DNA of 64,000 bases from an uncultured Roseateles sp. (GCF_963422335.1 NZ_OY729424.1:2976001-3040000), one strand, 5' to 3'; shown: positions 25,334-34,300, numbered from the stretch's first letter. The notes: generated from the letters alone by a model not told the origin. Numbers and translations are program-made.

Positions 25334-28300
25334 ATGGTGAGGGTTCAGGCTGCAGAGCGCATCGCGCCGACGATGACGCCCGTTGAGTTTGTCCGGAAGT
25401 GGGGGCAAGGGACAAAGGCCGACAGGCTCAATGAACGGGCCGGCGCGCAATCCCACTTCAATGACCTTTGTTCGGTTCTCGGCGTGCCGTCACCGACCGA
25501 CCACGAGGACGACGGGTACTGCTTCGAGCAGGGGTTTCAAGGCGTAGTCGGACGTCAACTTTATGCGGACGTTTGGAAGCGAGGGTGTTTCGCCTGGGAA
25601 TACAAGCGTCCAGGCGCGGATCTGCGACAGGCGCTGCAGCAGTTGATGCAGTACGCGCTGCCTTTGGAGAACCCGCCACTCCTGGTCGTGAGCGACCGTC
25701 GGCGCATCGAGATCCACACGCACTTCACCGGCTGGCCGAGCATCAGCCACGAGTTTCGGCATGAACAACTGCTTGAACCGAAGGTGACCGCGAGGCTTCG
25801 CCAGATTTTCACCGATCCGGAGCAGTTCCGGCCTGAGCGGAGCTCAAGGCAACTGACCACTGACTTGGCCACTCGATTCGCGCAGTTGGCAGACGGTCTG
25901 CGACGTCGCGGGGAAGACTCCTTCAAAGTCGCGCACTTCCTGACGCAATGTGTCTTTTGCTGCTTCGCAGAGGATGTCAACTTGTTGAGGAACAACGAGT
26001 TCCGGCAGGTCGTGCAGCGGCGCCAGGACCCGGAACGCCTGAAGAGAAAGCTCGCGGAGCTATTCGCGCAGATGCGCACTGGCGGTGACTTCGGGGTAGA
26101 TGAGATCGCCTGGTTCAATGGTGGCCTGTTCGCCGAGGTGGATGTTCCGACGCTCACGCTGGACGAGATCAAGACCCTTGGTGAAGCGGCCGAAGCGGAC
26201 TGGCGCGCGATTGATCCAACTATTCTGGGAACGCTTTTTGAACGCGGACTCGACCCTAGCAAGGCGGACCTTGTAGGTGCGCACTTCACGGATCCCGCGA
26301 CGATCGAAAAGCTGATTGATCCAGTGCTGCGCAAGCCCCTGCTCGCCGAGTGGAGCGCGGTTCGGGACGAGATCTCGGGCCTTTTGAGTTCGCGTGACTA
26401 CATGAATGTGCGGGCCCGTGGAGTGCCGAGCAAGAACCCGGAATTGCACCCTAGATACGCTGCTTTGCGGTCGCAGGCAAGTCGGGCAGCCAACAAGGCC
26501 GAGGCGCTGTTCTCGACCTTCCTGGAACGCCTCAAGAACTATCGCGTGCTTGACCCGGCATGTGGCAGTGGCAACTTCCTCTATCTGGCACTACGTGCGC
26601 TCAAGGACATAGAGCTTCAGGCAAACCTTGATGCCGAGAGGATTGGCCTGCAGCGCCAAATTCCCCACACCGGACCTCAGAACGTCCTGGGTATAGAGAA
26701 GAACGAGTTCGCGGCGGAACTGGCCAGGGTAACCGTCTGGATTGGCGAACTCCAATGGTTGCGCGACAACGGCCTAACGCCCGACGAGAGGCCTGTCCTG
26801 AAGCCGCTCAATCAAATCGAATGCCGCGATGCACTTATGGACGCCGACGGAGGTGAGGCGGGGTGGCCACAGGCAAATGTTGTCGTCGGGAATCCCCCCT
26901 TCGTCGGTGACAAGAAGATGCGCAGCGAGCTTGGTGATCCGTATACCGATGCGCTGCGCACTACTTTCAAGGGACGCCTTCCGGGCGGTGCGGATCTGGT
27001 GTGCTATTGGTTCGAGAAGGCGAGGGCGCAGCTCAATGGGGGAGAGCTTGAGCGCGCGGGGTTCGTGGCCACGAACTCGATCCGTGGGGGCAAGAATCGC
27101 CAGGTTCTGGATCGCCTGGTGGGATCGACGGCAATTTTCGAGGCGTGGGGGGATGAGGTGTGGATCAATGAGGGTGCTGCGGTCCGAGTTTCGTTAATCG
27201 CGTTCGGAGGCACCGATCAAGAGGTGCGGCTTGACGGCCAAAACGTGACGGCGATCAACAGCGACCTCTCATCTCGCGCAGCCGACTTGACCCGTGCACA
27301 GCGTCTTCTCCAGAATCGTGGTGGCTGCTACTACGCGACCGTGAAGGCCGGCAGCTTTGACGTTTCTGGCGAGGCGGCCCGTGCATGGCTGGAGTTGCCC
27401 AATCCTCATGGTCGCAGCAATGCTGACGTGGTGAAGCCCTGGATGAACGCGATGGACTTGACGAGGCGCCCCGCTGACAAGTGGGTCGTGGACTTCGGCG
27501 TCGGGTGTGACATCGGGACGGCGATCCTCTACGAGGAGCCGTTCGCGCATGTGCTTGCGCACGTGAAGCCAGAGCGAGACAACACACGTCGAGACAAGTA
27601 CCGCAGGATCTGGTGGGAGTTCGCAGAACCGATACCCGGGATGCGTTCCGCCCTCTCCGGCCTTGATCGCTACATCGCGACTCCTGCGCTCGCGAAGCAT
27701 CGATTGTTCGCCTGGGTCGATGCCCAAGTGATCCCCGATCATGCTCTGATGGTGATTGCGCGCGCCGATGACTCAACCTTCGGTGTGTTGCATAGCCGGT
27801 TCCATGAGATTTGGTCCCTGCGGCTCGGAACGTCGTTGGAGGATCGGCCGCGCTACACGCCGACTACCTGCTTTGAGACGTACCCGTTTCCAACCGAATT
27901 CGCGCCTTGCGATACGGCGAGCCAGCGAACGGAAGCTTTGCAGGACGGTGCGCTTATTCCGAGCGAGGTTCCTGCCTCAGCACGGGGCTTCGCGATTGGT
28001 ATTGCCACCGCGGCCAAGCGTCTGACGGATCTACGCGAGCGGTGGCTCAATCCGCCCCAGTGGTGCAAGCGTGTGTCAGACGTGGTCCCTGCGGGAATGA
28101 AACGATCACCGTACGCAGATCGTTTCGTTGCGCGGCCAGGCTTCGAGAAGGAACTGGCTCGGCGTACGTTGACCAACCTTTACAACCTGCGACCGGCCTG
28201 GCTGATAGCAGCCCATGAAGCTCTGGATGCGGCCGTCGCTGCGGCCTATGGATGGGCGGACTACACACCTCGAATGTCCGACGATGAGATCTTGGGGCGG

Positions 28301-28447
28301 CTGTTGAAGCTGAACTTGGAGCGTGCTGAATCGCAGCCGGGAACGCAGAAGCAACTCGCTCTGCTAGCCGCCATTGCAAGTCCAGGCGAGACTGCCGCGA
28401 TACAGCCGCGCAGCAGCGGACGGAAGGCGTCAAAGCGAGCGGCCTGA
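25334..28447 (+). CDS. MmeI-like type IIL restriction-modification protein
   Basis: A single-chain protein of about 1037 residues. Residues about 60-130 hold a PD-(D/E)xK-type nuclease motif (ADVWKRGCFAWEYKRP). A helical spacer follows. The adenine methyltransferase domain has motif I VLDPACGSGNFLYLAL (near 405) and motif IV VVGNPPFVGDKK (near 520). A target-recognition region and helical C-terminus complete the layout. This matches MmeI-type (type IIL) enzymes, where one polypeptide cuts and methylates. The ATG at 25334 follows GGGAGGGG; an ATG at 25313 is less well placed. Likely defence cargo of the island. Confidence 0.83.
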   Translation: MVRVQAAERIAPTMTPVEFVRKWGQGTKADRLNERAGAQSHFNDLCSVLGVPSPTDHEDDGYCFEQGFQGVVGRQLYADVWKRGCFAWEYKRPGADLRQALQQLMQYALPLENPPLLVVSDRRRIEIHTHFTGWPSISHEFRHEQLLEPKVTARLRQIFTDPEQFRPERSSRQLTTDLATRFAQLADGLRRRGEDSFKVAHFLTQCVFCCFAEDVNLLRNNEFRQVVQRRQDPERLKRKLAELFAQMRTGGDFGVDEIAWFNGGLFAEVDVPTLTLDEIKTLGEAAEADWRAIDPTILGTLFERGLDPSKADLVGAHFTDPATIEKLIDPVLRKPLLAEWSAVRDEISGLLSSRDYMNVRARGVPSKNPELHPRYAALRSQASRAANKAEALFSTFLERLKNYRVLDPACGSGNFLYLALRALKDIELQANLDAERIGLQRQIPHTGPQNVLGIEKNEFAAELARVTVWIGELQWLRDNGLTPDERPVLKPLNQIECRDALMDADGGEAGWPQANVVVGNPPFVGDKKMRSELGDPYTDALRTTFKGRLPGGADLVCYWFEKARAQLNGGELERAGFVATNSIRGGKNRQVLDRLVGSTAIFEAWGDEVWINEGAAVRVSLIAFGGTDQEVRLDGQNVTAINSDLSSRAADLTRAQRLLQNRGGCYYATVKAGSFDVSGEAARAWLELPNPHGRSNADVVKPWMNAMDLTRRPADKWVVDFGVGCDIGTAILYEEPFAHVLAHVKPERDNTRRDKYRRIWWEFAEPIPGMRSALSGLDRYIATPALAKHRLFAWVDAQVIPDHALMVIARADDSTFGVLHSRFHEIWSLRLGTSLEDRPRYTPTTCFETYPFPTEFAPCDTASQRTEALQDGALIPSEVPASARGFAIGIATAAKRLTDLRERWLNPPQWCKRVSDVVPAGMKRSPYADRFVARPGFEKELARRTLTNLYNLRPAWLIAAHEALDAAVAAAYGWADYTPRMSDDEILGRLLKLNLERAESQPGTQKQLALLAAIASPGETAAIQPRSSGRKASKRAA

Positions 28448-28600
28448 GCGATCTGCGTTACTGGTGAGAACAGGTCAACAGAACCTCGATATGCGTTGCA
28501 AATTCCACGGTCCGCCGGCCGATCGCCCTGGTCGGAGATGGTGCAATTGTTTCTCCTGAACAAGTAGGTGCCCGGGATCGAGCCCGCGCGCCGATTTCCC

Positions 28601-29266
28601 GTGAGCATCCGATTCGACCTGCAAGCCAACCGAACCTCCTTTACCGACGTGCGCCGACCCACCGAACAGGAGTGGGAAAAGTGGGCGCTGATGCCCCAAC
28701 TGCCACTGTGGAAAGCCGTCGCACTCCTCTGCGAGATTGAGCCATCCTCACTACCCGCAGAAGGCCTATGGCCCCTCGCGCCCACAGGTTCGGCGACCTC
28801 GACCTTCCACGCTCGACTCGAGGTTGCTGTCGAACATCAGCTGACTGGGTCTCTGCTGTGCGCGGCTGGGCCGGGCGGGTTTCGATCGACGCTGATCGTC
28901 CGAGTCGCGGACTTCTCGCGCTGGGTAGTCGGACTAGGTTGGCCTTTGCCCGGCGAGTTGCACCCAGCGTGGGCCGGGCCAGCCGCTGTCGAGGTGTCTG
29001 CAGGCACAGTCCCTCGCGCGGGCGGCCCGTGGCCTTGGGGGGCTCACGAGACAGAGCTGCTTCGTTGGCTGGCGGCAGCTGCTGAGAGGTTCTGGGTGAA
29101 CTACGACCCGGCTGATCACACCACGGCGGTGAATAGCGACGTCGTTGCGGCATGGCTTCAGCAGCAGAAGACTGCGGACGGCAAGCCGATCGCCAAGCGA
29201 GTCGCCGAGGCCATGGCGCAGTTGCTGCGTGCCAACGGCCTGCCGACCGGGCCGCGGCGGAAGTAG
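28601..29266 (+). CDS. Hypothetical island protein (upstream of alpA-repA)
   Basis: A protein of about 221 residues. The C-terminal region is the most distinctive: PWPWGAHETELLRWLAAAAE, RFWVNYDPADHTTAVNSDVV, and AKRVAEAMAQLLRANGLPTG. Proteins ending this way are found next to AlpA/RepA modules of integrative elements; function unknown. The start is uncertain: GTG at 28601 is given, GTG at 28568 and ATG at 28691 are in frame. Confidence 0.55.
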   Translation: MSIRFDLQANRTSFTDVRRPTEQEWEKWALMPQLPLWKAVALLCEIEPSSLPAEGLWPLAPTGSATSTFHARLEVAVEHQLTGSLLCAAGPGGFRSTLIVRVADFSRWVVGLGWPLPGELHPAWAGPAAVEVSAGTVPRAGGPWPWGAHETELLRWLAAAAERFWVNYDPADHTTAVNSDVVAAWLQQQKTADGKPIAKRVAEAMAQLLRANGLPTGPRRK

Positions 29267-29413
29267 GTCGCGCCCACTTCCACTCCAGGGATGCTGTCGA
29301 AAACTGAATGGTCCGCGCCCATTTCTTGAACGGTGGGCGCGTTGGATCGCGGCTATTTCTCCGGGGGCCAGATTGACACCATAGAGTCACTTTCACTCTT
29401 GAGATGACTCGAC

Positions 29414-29620
29414 ATGTCACAGCCAACCCTTTCGAACTACCAGCCAGGCTCTCTCATTCGCCTGGCCCAACTGGTGCCGGCGATCGTGCCGGTCTCACCG
29501 GCGACGCTCTGGCGCAAGGTGCGCGCTGGCACCTTCCCTCGCCCGGTCAAGATTTCCAGCCGGGTGACGGCGTGGCGAGTCGACGAAGTTCGGGCCTGGA
29601 TGGAGTCCTGCCGTGGGTGA
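29414..29620 (+). CDS. AlpA-family transcriptional regulator
   Basis: A 68-residue AlpA protein: LIRLAQLVPAIVPVSPATLW, RKVRAGTFPRPVKISSRVTA, then WRVDEVRAWM. This is the short canonical AlpA form, distinct from the longer one at 14239. It overlaps the next gene by 8 bp. Its presence with a RepA-like ATPase marks a second, separate replication/regulation module. Confidence 0.88.
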   Translation: MSQPTLSNYQPGSLIRLAQLVPAIVPVSPATLWRKVRAGTFPRPVKISSRVTAWRVDEVRAWMESCRG

Positions 29621-30716
29621 GGGCGGGCTGTCGATCAAGCCTCACCATTCAACGACGGTGGGCGGGAACCCAGATGCTGGCCACGAACCCACGGTGCGCC
29701 TGCTGCGCGGCGATGGCGTGGCGCTGGAGCCCATTGCATGGCTGTGGCCGGGTTATCTGCCGGCCGGGATGCTGACGCTGCTGGGCGGTGCGCCTGGCTG
29801 TGGAAAGACAACGCTTGCGCTCTCGCTGGCTGCCACGGTCACCACGGGAGGATGCTGGCCGGACGGGGTGCGCAGCACCGTTGCAGGCGATGTGATTGTT
29901 TGGAGCGGCGAGGATCCGCACACGGTCGCTGCCGCACGGCTGGTGGCCTGCGGAGCAGATATGCGCCGCGTGCACTTCGTGGACGGGATGAGCGGACCAG
30001 AAGCCCAGGCATTTGACCCTGGCCGTGACATGCCCCGGCTCGCCGCGACTGCCGAGCTCTTGCCCGCGCCACGCCTGCTGATACTCGATCCCATCGTTTC
30101 TGCGGTGGCCGGCGATGGCCACAAGAGCAACGAAGTGCGGCGCTCGCTTCAGCCCGTCGTCGCCCTGGGGCAGCAGCTCGGGTGCGCCATCATCGGAATC
30201 ACCCATTTCAGCAAGGGCACGTCCGGCCGCGATCCAGTCGAGCGCATCACTGGAAGCCTCTCGTTCGCCGCGCTGGCCAGGCTGGTCCTGGTGGCCGCGA
30301 AGGGCCGCGCAGACGGCGAGGAGCGGCGCGTGGTCGTGCGTGCGAAGTCGAACGTCGGCCCCGATGAGAGCGGATTCGCGTACCAGTTGCAGCGCGTCGA
30401 CGTCGCTGACGGAGTTGCCGGCCAGCGCGTCGAGTGGCTTGGGCCCGTGGACGGCTCCGCCAGGGACATCCTCGCCGCGCTCGATGACGCCGGCGACGAT
30501 CGCGATGGGCCACGCTCGGACGTCGAGGCCTTCATCCGCGGTTGCCTGGCCGATGGGCCGGTGCCTGCGAAGCAGCTCGAGGCAGATGCCAGGGGCGCCG
30601 GCTACGAGCTGCGCACCGTGCAGAGGATGGCCAAGAAGCTTGGTGCCGTCTCGCGCAAGGACGGAATGCGCGGCGGCTGGACCTGGCGCCTCGACGACCC
30701 GGGCGCCGGCCGCTGA
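29613..30716 (+). CDS. RepA-like AAA/RecA-fold helicase
   Basis: A 367-residue ATPase of the DnaB/RepA (RSF1010 RepA) superfamily. Walker A is LLGGAPGCGKTTLAL near residue 58, followed by VIVWSGEDPHTVAAARL, Walker B PRLLILDPIVSAVAG, and ITHFSKGTSGRDPVERITGS. The C-terminal 80 residues form a likely winged helix. In many genomic islands such a protein follows alpA and drives element replication. Start is GTG at 29613. Confidence 0.83.
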   Translation: MGEGGLSIKPHHSTTVGGNPDAGHEPTVRLLRGDGVALEPIAWLWPGYLPAGMLTLLGGAPGCGKTTLALSLAATVTTGGCWPDGVRSTVAGDVIVWSGEDPHTVAAARLVACGADMRRVHFVDGMSGPEAQAFDPGRDMPRLAATAELLPAPRLLILDPIVSAVAGDGHKSNEVRRSLQPVVALGQQLGCAIIGITHFSKGTSGRDPVERITGSLSFAALARLVLVAAKGRADGEERRVVVRAKSNVGPDESGFAYQLQRVDVADGVAGQRVEWLGPVDGSARDILAALDDAGDDRDGPRSDVEAFIRGCLADGPVPAKQLEADARGAGYELRTVQRMAKKLGAVSRKDGMRGGWTWRLDDPGAGR

Positions 30717-30852
30717 CGCGAAGGCGTCGAAGACGACACCCCGTCGGTGCTGTCTGCTTCGGCGAGTTCGTGACGCCTTCGCTGCCCCGACTCCACATCC
30801 TTTTGAACAACTGTGCCGACGGCGTGCTGGCCCTCCTGCGCCGCTGGCACAA

Positions 30853-31395
30853 ATGCTTGTGACCATGAACGACTTTGACCACCTCGAACTGCGCGCGCTG
30901 AGCGCGATCGCCGCCCACCTGGCCTACATCCGCCTGCTGGACCAGGTCCTAGAGCAGCTCAACGAGTTGCTCAACCTCTATCAGCCTCCGAAGACCGGCA
31001 AGATTCGAATCGAGCGCTGGAAGAAGACCAAGGGCAGCGAGAGCGTGTATGCCCCGATGGCCGTGAAGTGGATCCAGCACAGCAGCACGCGGCGCTGGCG
31101 CGGTGTGGTCATCTCGACATTCAAGTTGTCACGCTCCGGCAAGTCGGCGCGTGCGTTCCATGAGCATCACGACCGAGTCAACGGCTACCTGGGAATGGCA
31201 CAAAAGGTTATGCAGCTGCGGTCGGAGGCGTTCACGCGCGTTGAGACCTTCAGGCGGGCGATGCTTCTGGCCGAGCGCGCGCACTATGGCGAGCTGCTGG
31301 CCACCTCGCTGGCTCTGCAGATCGACCTCGACGCAGTGTCTCCAGGGCTGCGCGCGTTGCAGCGCTCGGAAGGGGATCGAAGGGAGGATGAGTAG
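30853..31395 (+). CDS. Hypothetical island protein
   Basis: A 180-residue, helical, basic protein (LSAIAAHLAYIRLLDQVLEQ; KIRIERWKKTKGSESVYAPM; AFHEHHDRVNGYLGMAQKVM). Family not recognised. ATGs at 30853 and 30865 are both possible. The frame stays open upstream to 30115, but that part is out of frame with the RepA-like gene and looks like a shadow. Proteins of this type follow repA-like genes in some islands. Confidence 0.5.
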   Translation: MLVTMNDFDHLELRALSAIAAHLAYIRLLDQVLEQLNELLNLYQPPKTGKIRIERWKKTKGSESVYAPMAVKWIQHSSTRRWRGVVISTFKLSRSGKSARAFHEHHDRVNGYLGMAQKVMQLRSEAFTRVETFRRAMLLAERAHYGELLATSLALQIDLDAVSPGLRALQRSEGDRREDE

Positions 31396-31536
31396 AGCAT
31401 TTGCTCGGGGCGATCACCCCCGAACCGCTTAAACGTTTTACTCGGAGGATTGGGGCCTTGATCGATCGGCAATGCATCGCGATCTTCGCCCTAGGATGAC
31501 CTGACGTCCGGCAGTGCCCCTATCGACTGGCCGGGC

Positions 31537-31971
31537 TCAGTGTGACAGCGCCGGCATAGGGCCTGGTCGAAATTCCACCCTCAGCACCTCGCTCGCCAAG
31601 TGGAAAGATTCGCCATCAATCCGCACCTGCACGGCCATCCCGTCCTTGGCCTCGAAGCCGAGCATTTCAATGGGGATCGTCAGGCGCACGCGGTCGCCTT
31701 CGGTGGGGGGGGCTTGCTTTGTCAGCTCCAGTGGGAAGGGGGGCATCAAGTGCGAATCGTGATTCAACACCGTCACATGGATAGATTCGCTCAACACTGT
31801 CTTGGGCAAGTTCAGGAAGGTCAGCGCTACCAGCTTGGTGAGGGCCAACGCTGGCGCGGTGATGTACATGTGGCCCGCATAGATTCCCATGGCTGATGCC
31901 TTGAAGCCAATCTCTTGGCGCACGTCATCGCAAAACAGCGTGATGGCGCTCGGTGGGGCGAGTTTGCTCAT
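31537..31971 (-). CDS. DUF6941-like protein
   Basis: A 144-residue beta-rich protein: ITLFCDDVRQEIGFKASAMG, IYAGHMYI, later TIPIEMLGFEAKDGMAVQVR. This pattern fits the DUF6941 family, whose function is unknown. Its start overlaps the stop of the XRE antitoxin gene by 4 bp, so it is the third gene of a toxin / antitoxin / DUF6941 operon. Confidence 0.6.
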   Translation of the reverse strand: MSKLAPPSAITLFCDDVRQEIGFKASAMGIYAGHMYITAPALALTKLVALTFLNLPKTVLSESIHVTVLNHDSHLMPPFPLELTKQAPPTEGDRVRLTIPIEMLGFEAKDGMAVQVRIDGESFHLASEVLRVEFRPGPMPALSH

Positions 31972-32408
31972 TCTCCGGCCTGTTGTTCCAGAGTTTCGCG
32001 AAGGGCTGCCGCAAACGTGTTCTGGTCGACCCCGTAGGCGCGGCAGAGCTTGTTGACCGTGTCGGTGCCGGGGTTGGGTGTGCGCCCGTTCTCCAGCCGC
32101 GACAACTGAGGTTGCATGATCTGCGTCAGTTCAGTTACCTGGGCTTGTGACAGGCCGGCCGCCAAACGAAGGGCAGCAAGCGGCGCGGTCTGGTGCTCCT
32201 GCAGGGCGGCGGCCAGGGTGCGGCGTGCGTCCTGCGCGCGTTCGGCGCCACCTTCGGCAGCCTCGGCCGCCATTCGCCGCGCAACGCCGGGCCGGCCCTT
32301 CCGGATGTACTGAAGCTGAACTGGCGGCTCAAGAATCAAAGCGCCCGTTGCACTGGGCGGCGCCACTTCAATGCCGCCCTGGGATGCGCGGTATACCAAT
32401 ATTTTCAT
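31968..32408 (-). CDS. XRE-family antitoxin-like regulator
   Basis: A 146-residue protein with a C-terminal XRE helix-turn-helix (LAALRLAAGLSQAQVTELTQ, IMQPQLSRLENGRTPNPG). The N-terminal half (MKILVYRASQGGIEVAPPSA) probably contacts the toxin. The start at 32408 lies 41 bp inside the toxin gene. It likely represses the operon by binding the dyad at 32800-32817. Confidence 0.75.
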   Translation of the reverse strand: MKILVYRASQGGIEVAPPSATGALILEPPVQLQYIRKGRPGVARRMAAEAAEGGAERAQDARRTLAAALQEHQTAPLAALRLAAGLSQAQVTELTQIMQPQLSRLENGRTPNPGTDTVNKLCRAYGVDQNTFAAALRETLEQQAGE

Positions 32409-32802
32409 AGTCTTCCCTGATTCGTTCGCCAAACTCGCTGTCGATCTCATAGTCGACTGAGCGCCCCATGACCCCAAGGATCACGATCCGCCGCGAGTGT
32501 GTCGAATGATCAACACCGTAAAGGACACGGAAGGCGGGCAGGCCGCCATCCCTGTGCCACACCTTGATCCGGCAAATGTTGTACCCGGCATCACAAAACG
32601 TTTGCACTGCACATGTGTTGAGTTTGGGATGCGGCGTGATCCGGTCGTAATTGCTCTCCGCCAGGCGCTCGCACACAATCTCGCTTTGCTCCAGCACGTC
32701 GAAAAGCTCATTGAGCAGGGCAAGGCCAACGGGGTCAGCAGCGCCAAGCTGCTGCATGTCCCCATCGAGCGAGTCCTGCGCCCATTCCAGAGCATAGATC
32801 AT
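32368..32802 (-). CDS. RelE/ParE-like toxin candidate
   Basis: A 144-residue protein, first gene of the operon. The C-terminal half (NICRIKVWHRDGGLPAFRVL, YGVDHSTHSRRIVILGVMGR) has the beta-hairpin style of RelE/HigB-type toxins, although it is longer than the usual 90-110 residues. The toxin-before-antitoxin order is that of higBA. Assignment depends on context with the overlapping XRE gene. Confidence 0.55.
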   Translation of the reverse strand: MIYALEWAQDSLDGDMQQLGAADPVGLALLNELFDVLEQSEIVCERLAESNYDRITPHPKLNTCAVQTFCDAGYNICRIKVWHRDGGLPAFRVLYGVDHSTHSRRIVILGVMGRSVDYEIDSEFGERIREDYENIGIPRIPGRH

Positions 32803-32817
32803 AACTTTGGTGTTATG
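32800..32817. promoter_or_regulatory. Dyad operator at the toxin start
   Basis: CATAAC (32800-32805), six-base spacer TTTGGT, GTTATG (32812-32817). The left arm includes the toxin start codon on the minus strand. A typical place for XRE antitoxin autoregulation. Confidence 0.5.
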
Positions 32818-32878
32818 TCCCCCGCGACTTAGGGGATACCTCTAAAGCCCACAACAATCAAACACTTGCGACAGAAAG

Positions 32879-33127
32879 TCACAGGTGACCGCTGGCTTGG
32901 GTTGCATTGCCCAGCACGATGCGCAACACGGTGTCCGGCTGGGCGCCGACGAAGTCGGTGTTTTCTCGCACCATCAGTGAGACATTCCCGCTGTGCATGA
33001 AGCGCCATTCAATGCTGGCGCGGCAGTAGGCTGCGCTGAGGGTTCGAGCGCGCAGGCCACGAAGGCCTGGGATTCGTCTGTTTGGTGCTTCATTCATCAT
33101 CCCTGAACTGCTGCTTTTGCCAGCCAT
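32879..33127 (-). CDS. Small hypothetical protein
   Basis: An 82-residue frame, basic in the middle (RIPGLRGLRARTLSAAYCRA). Codon use looks protein-like, but there is no clear ribosome binding site and no known family. It may be a real small island gene or chance. Confidence 0.3.
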   Translation of the reverse strand: MAGKSSSSGMMNEAPNRRIPGLRGLRARTLSAAYCRASIEWRFMHSGNVSLMVRENTDFVGAQPDTVLRIVLGNATQASGHL

Positions 33128-33203
33128 GGTCGCATGGCTCGCTGTATTGCAATTCGGGGTAAACCACGGCTACTCCAGGCTGCATCTGATCTTGACCTGA
33201 GGC

Positions 33204-33503
33204 TCAGTCGCGCAGTAGGAGGGTCACCCACATGACAAACAAGCCGCTGGCGGTCGGTGAGATCCACAGCAGCTGGATCGGATGGCAGTGCGGTATCCGT
33301 GCAAGCTCAGCCTCGTGTTTGGGGTCTATCAGCCAATCATCGGCGCAACGCCCGAGCAGAATTTCGTTTTCGGACGAGAAGAATACGGAAGACTTGCCCC
33401 TTATGTTTCCTGTGGCGGACAAACCGACGGACAGCCGGGCTACCGGCCAGAAGGCCAGCATTGGCGCGGCCGGTATTGAGCTGTTCAATCGCAATAGCCC
33501 CAT
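33204..33503 (-). CDS. Possible small membrane protein
   Basis: A 99-residue frame whose C-terminus is hydrophobic (IQLLWISPTASGLFVMWVTL) and could be one membrane segment; the middle is charged. It is the last frame before the right end of the island. No ribosome binding site is obvious, and a plus-strand frame covers the same stretch. Confidence 0.3.
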   Translation of the reverse strand: MGLLRLNSSIPAAPMLAFWPVARLSVGLSATGNIRGKSSVFFSSENEILLGRCADDWLIDPKHEAELARIPHCHPIQLLWISPTASGLFVMWVTLLLRD

Positions 33504-33631
33504 TGACTGACTGGAACGGCGCTCAAAAGAGAGTTTAATTAGGGTTTGTACTATGTGGAAGCGTGCTGCGGCATCGTCATATGTTTATGAGCCCATTGAA
33601 GCTGGGCCGCTGGCGCAGCAGCGCAATCCGA

Positions 33632-33773
33632 ACCGGGGAACAAATCGGGGAACAAAATCATTTCTCATAGACGAACGGCAAGCATTCATGCGGCATACAG
33701 CTTGATTTTCGATTCACCCCCTCCTCCAGATGCAAGTAGAAACGGGCCCTCGCGGCCCGTTTTTCGCTTCTAC
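33632..33773. repeat. Right-end copy 1 (attR-like, with terminator)
   Basis: Contains ACCGGGGAAC (33632) and TCGGGGAAC (33645) 3 bp apart, CATTCATGCGGC (33683), the tRNA-like core TTCGATTC...CTCCTCCAGA (33708-33730), and a nested hairpin: outer GTAGAA/TTCTAC, inner ACGGGCC/GGCCCGT with TTTT. The same elements occur with the same spacing at 34675-34816. This is the right junction matching attL at 12641. Confidence 0.75.
33742..33764 (+). terminator. Terminator in right-end copy 1
   Basis: ACGGGCC (33742-33748) / GGCCCGT (33754-33760) followed by four or more T. Confidence 0.75.
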
Positions 33774-34045
33774 CCATCATCATCATCAGCACGTGTGCTT
33801 AAAGCCAGACGTGTCTACAGGCTCCGAGTACAGCGAACGCGGCGAAGTTTCCCGCAAGAAGTTCGTTATCGTAACGCGGTTGGATCAGTTTCCCGTGCCC
33901 ATGTCGGCAAAACGGTGCAACACCTGCTTTTGGTTGGCATTCAGGTCCCTTTCTCCTTGAAGTTCATCTATCGCTTCGGTGTGGACCGGTCGACCGAATC
34001 GCAATCCCGGTGAGTAATCGACTTAACATTCGCCGGGAGATCGTG
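33774..34045. other. Gene-free stretch of the 1,043-bp cassette
   Basis: Nothing convincing is seen. Short open frames here lack ribosome binding sites and protein-like composition. Confidence 0.5.
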
Positions 34046-34300
34046 TCAGTAGTGATCCCGGCACTGAGCGATCAGCAGGCAATCGCCGTCCACCGCGTAG
34101 ACCAGCCGGTGGGTATCGTCGATTCGCCGCGACCAAAACCTGGCCAGTTGGTGCTTCAGAGGCGCTGGCTTGCCGATACCCTCGAACGGGTTTCTCTGCA
34201 TCTCACGAAGCAGATCGTTGATCCGCTTAAGTGTTTTGCGATCTTGCCCTTGCCAGTAGACGTACTGATCCCAGGCGGTCTCGTCAAACTCGATCTGCAT
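34046..34300 (-). CDS. yoeB: YoeB-family mRNA endonuclease toxin
   Basis: An 84-residue RelE-superfamily toxin that cleaves mRNA on the ribosome. Family signatures: WDQYVYWQGQDRKTLKRIND, LLREMQRNPFEGIGKPAPLK, then RFWSRRIDDTHRLVYAVDGD. The C-terminal catalytic His-Tyr (CRDHY) is present. It overlaps the antitoxin gene by 17 bp. Confidence 0.95.
   Translation of the reverse strand: MQIEFDETAWDQYVYWQGQDRKTLKRINDLLREMQRNPFEGIGKPAPLKHQLARFWSRRIDDTHRLVYAVDGDCLLIAQCRDHY

Noticed and set aside
30115..30852. Upstream extension of the frame ending at 31395
   Set aside because: Overlaps the RepA-like gene in another frame and has Arg/Ser/Pro-rich shadow composition; the gene is taken from 30853.
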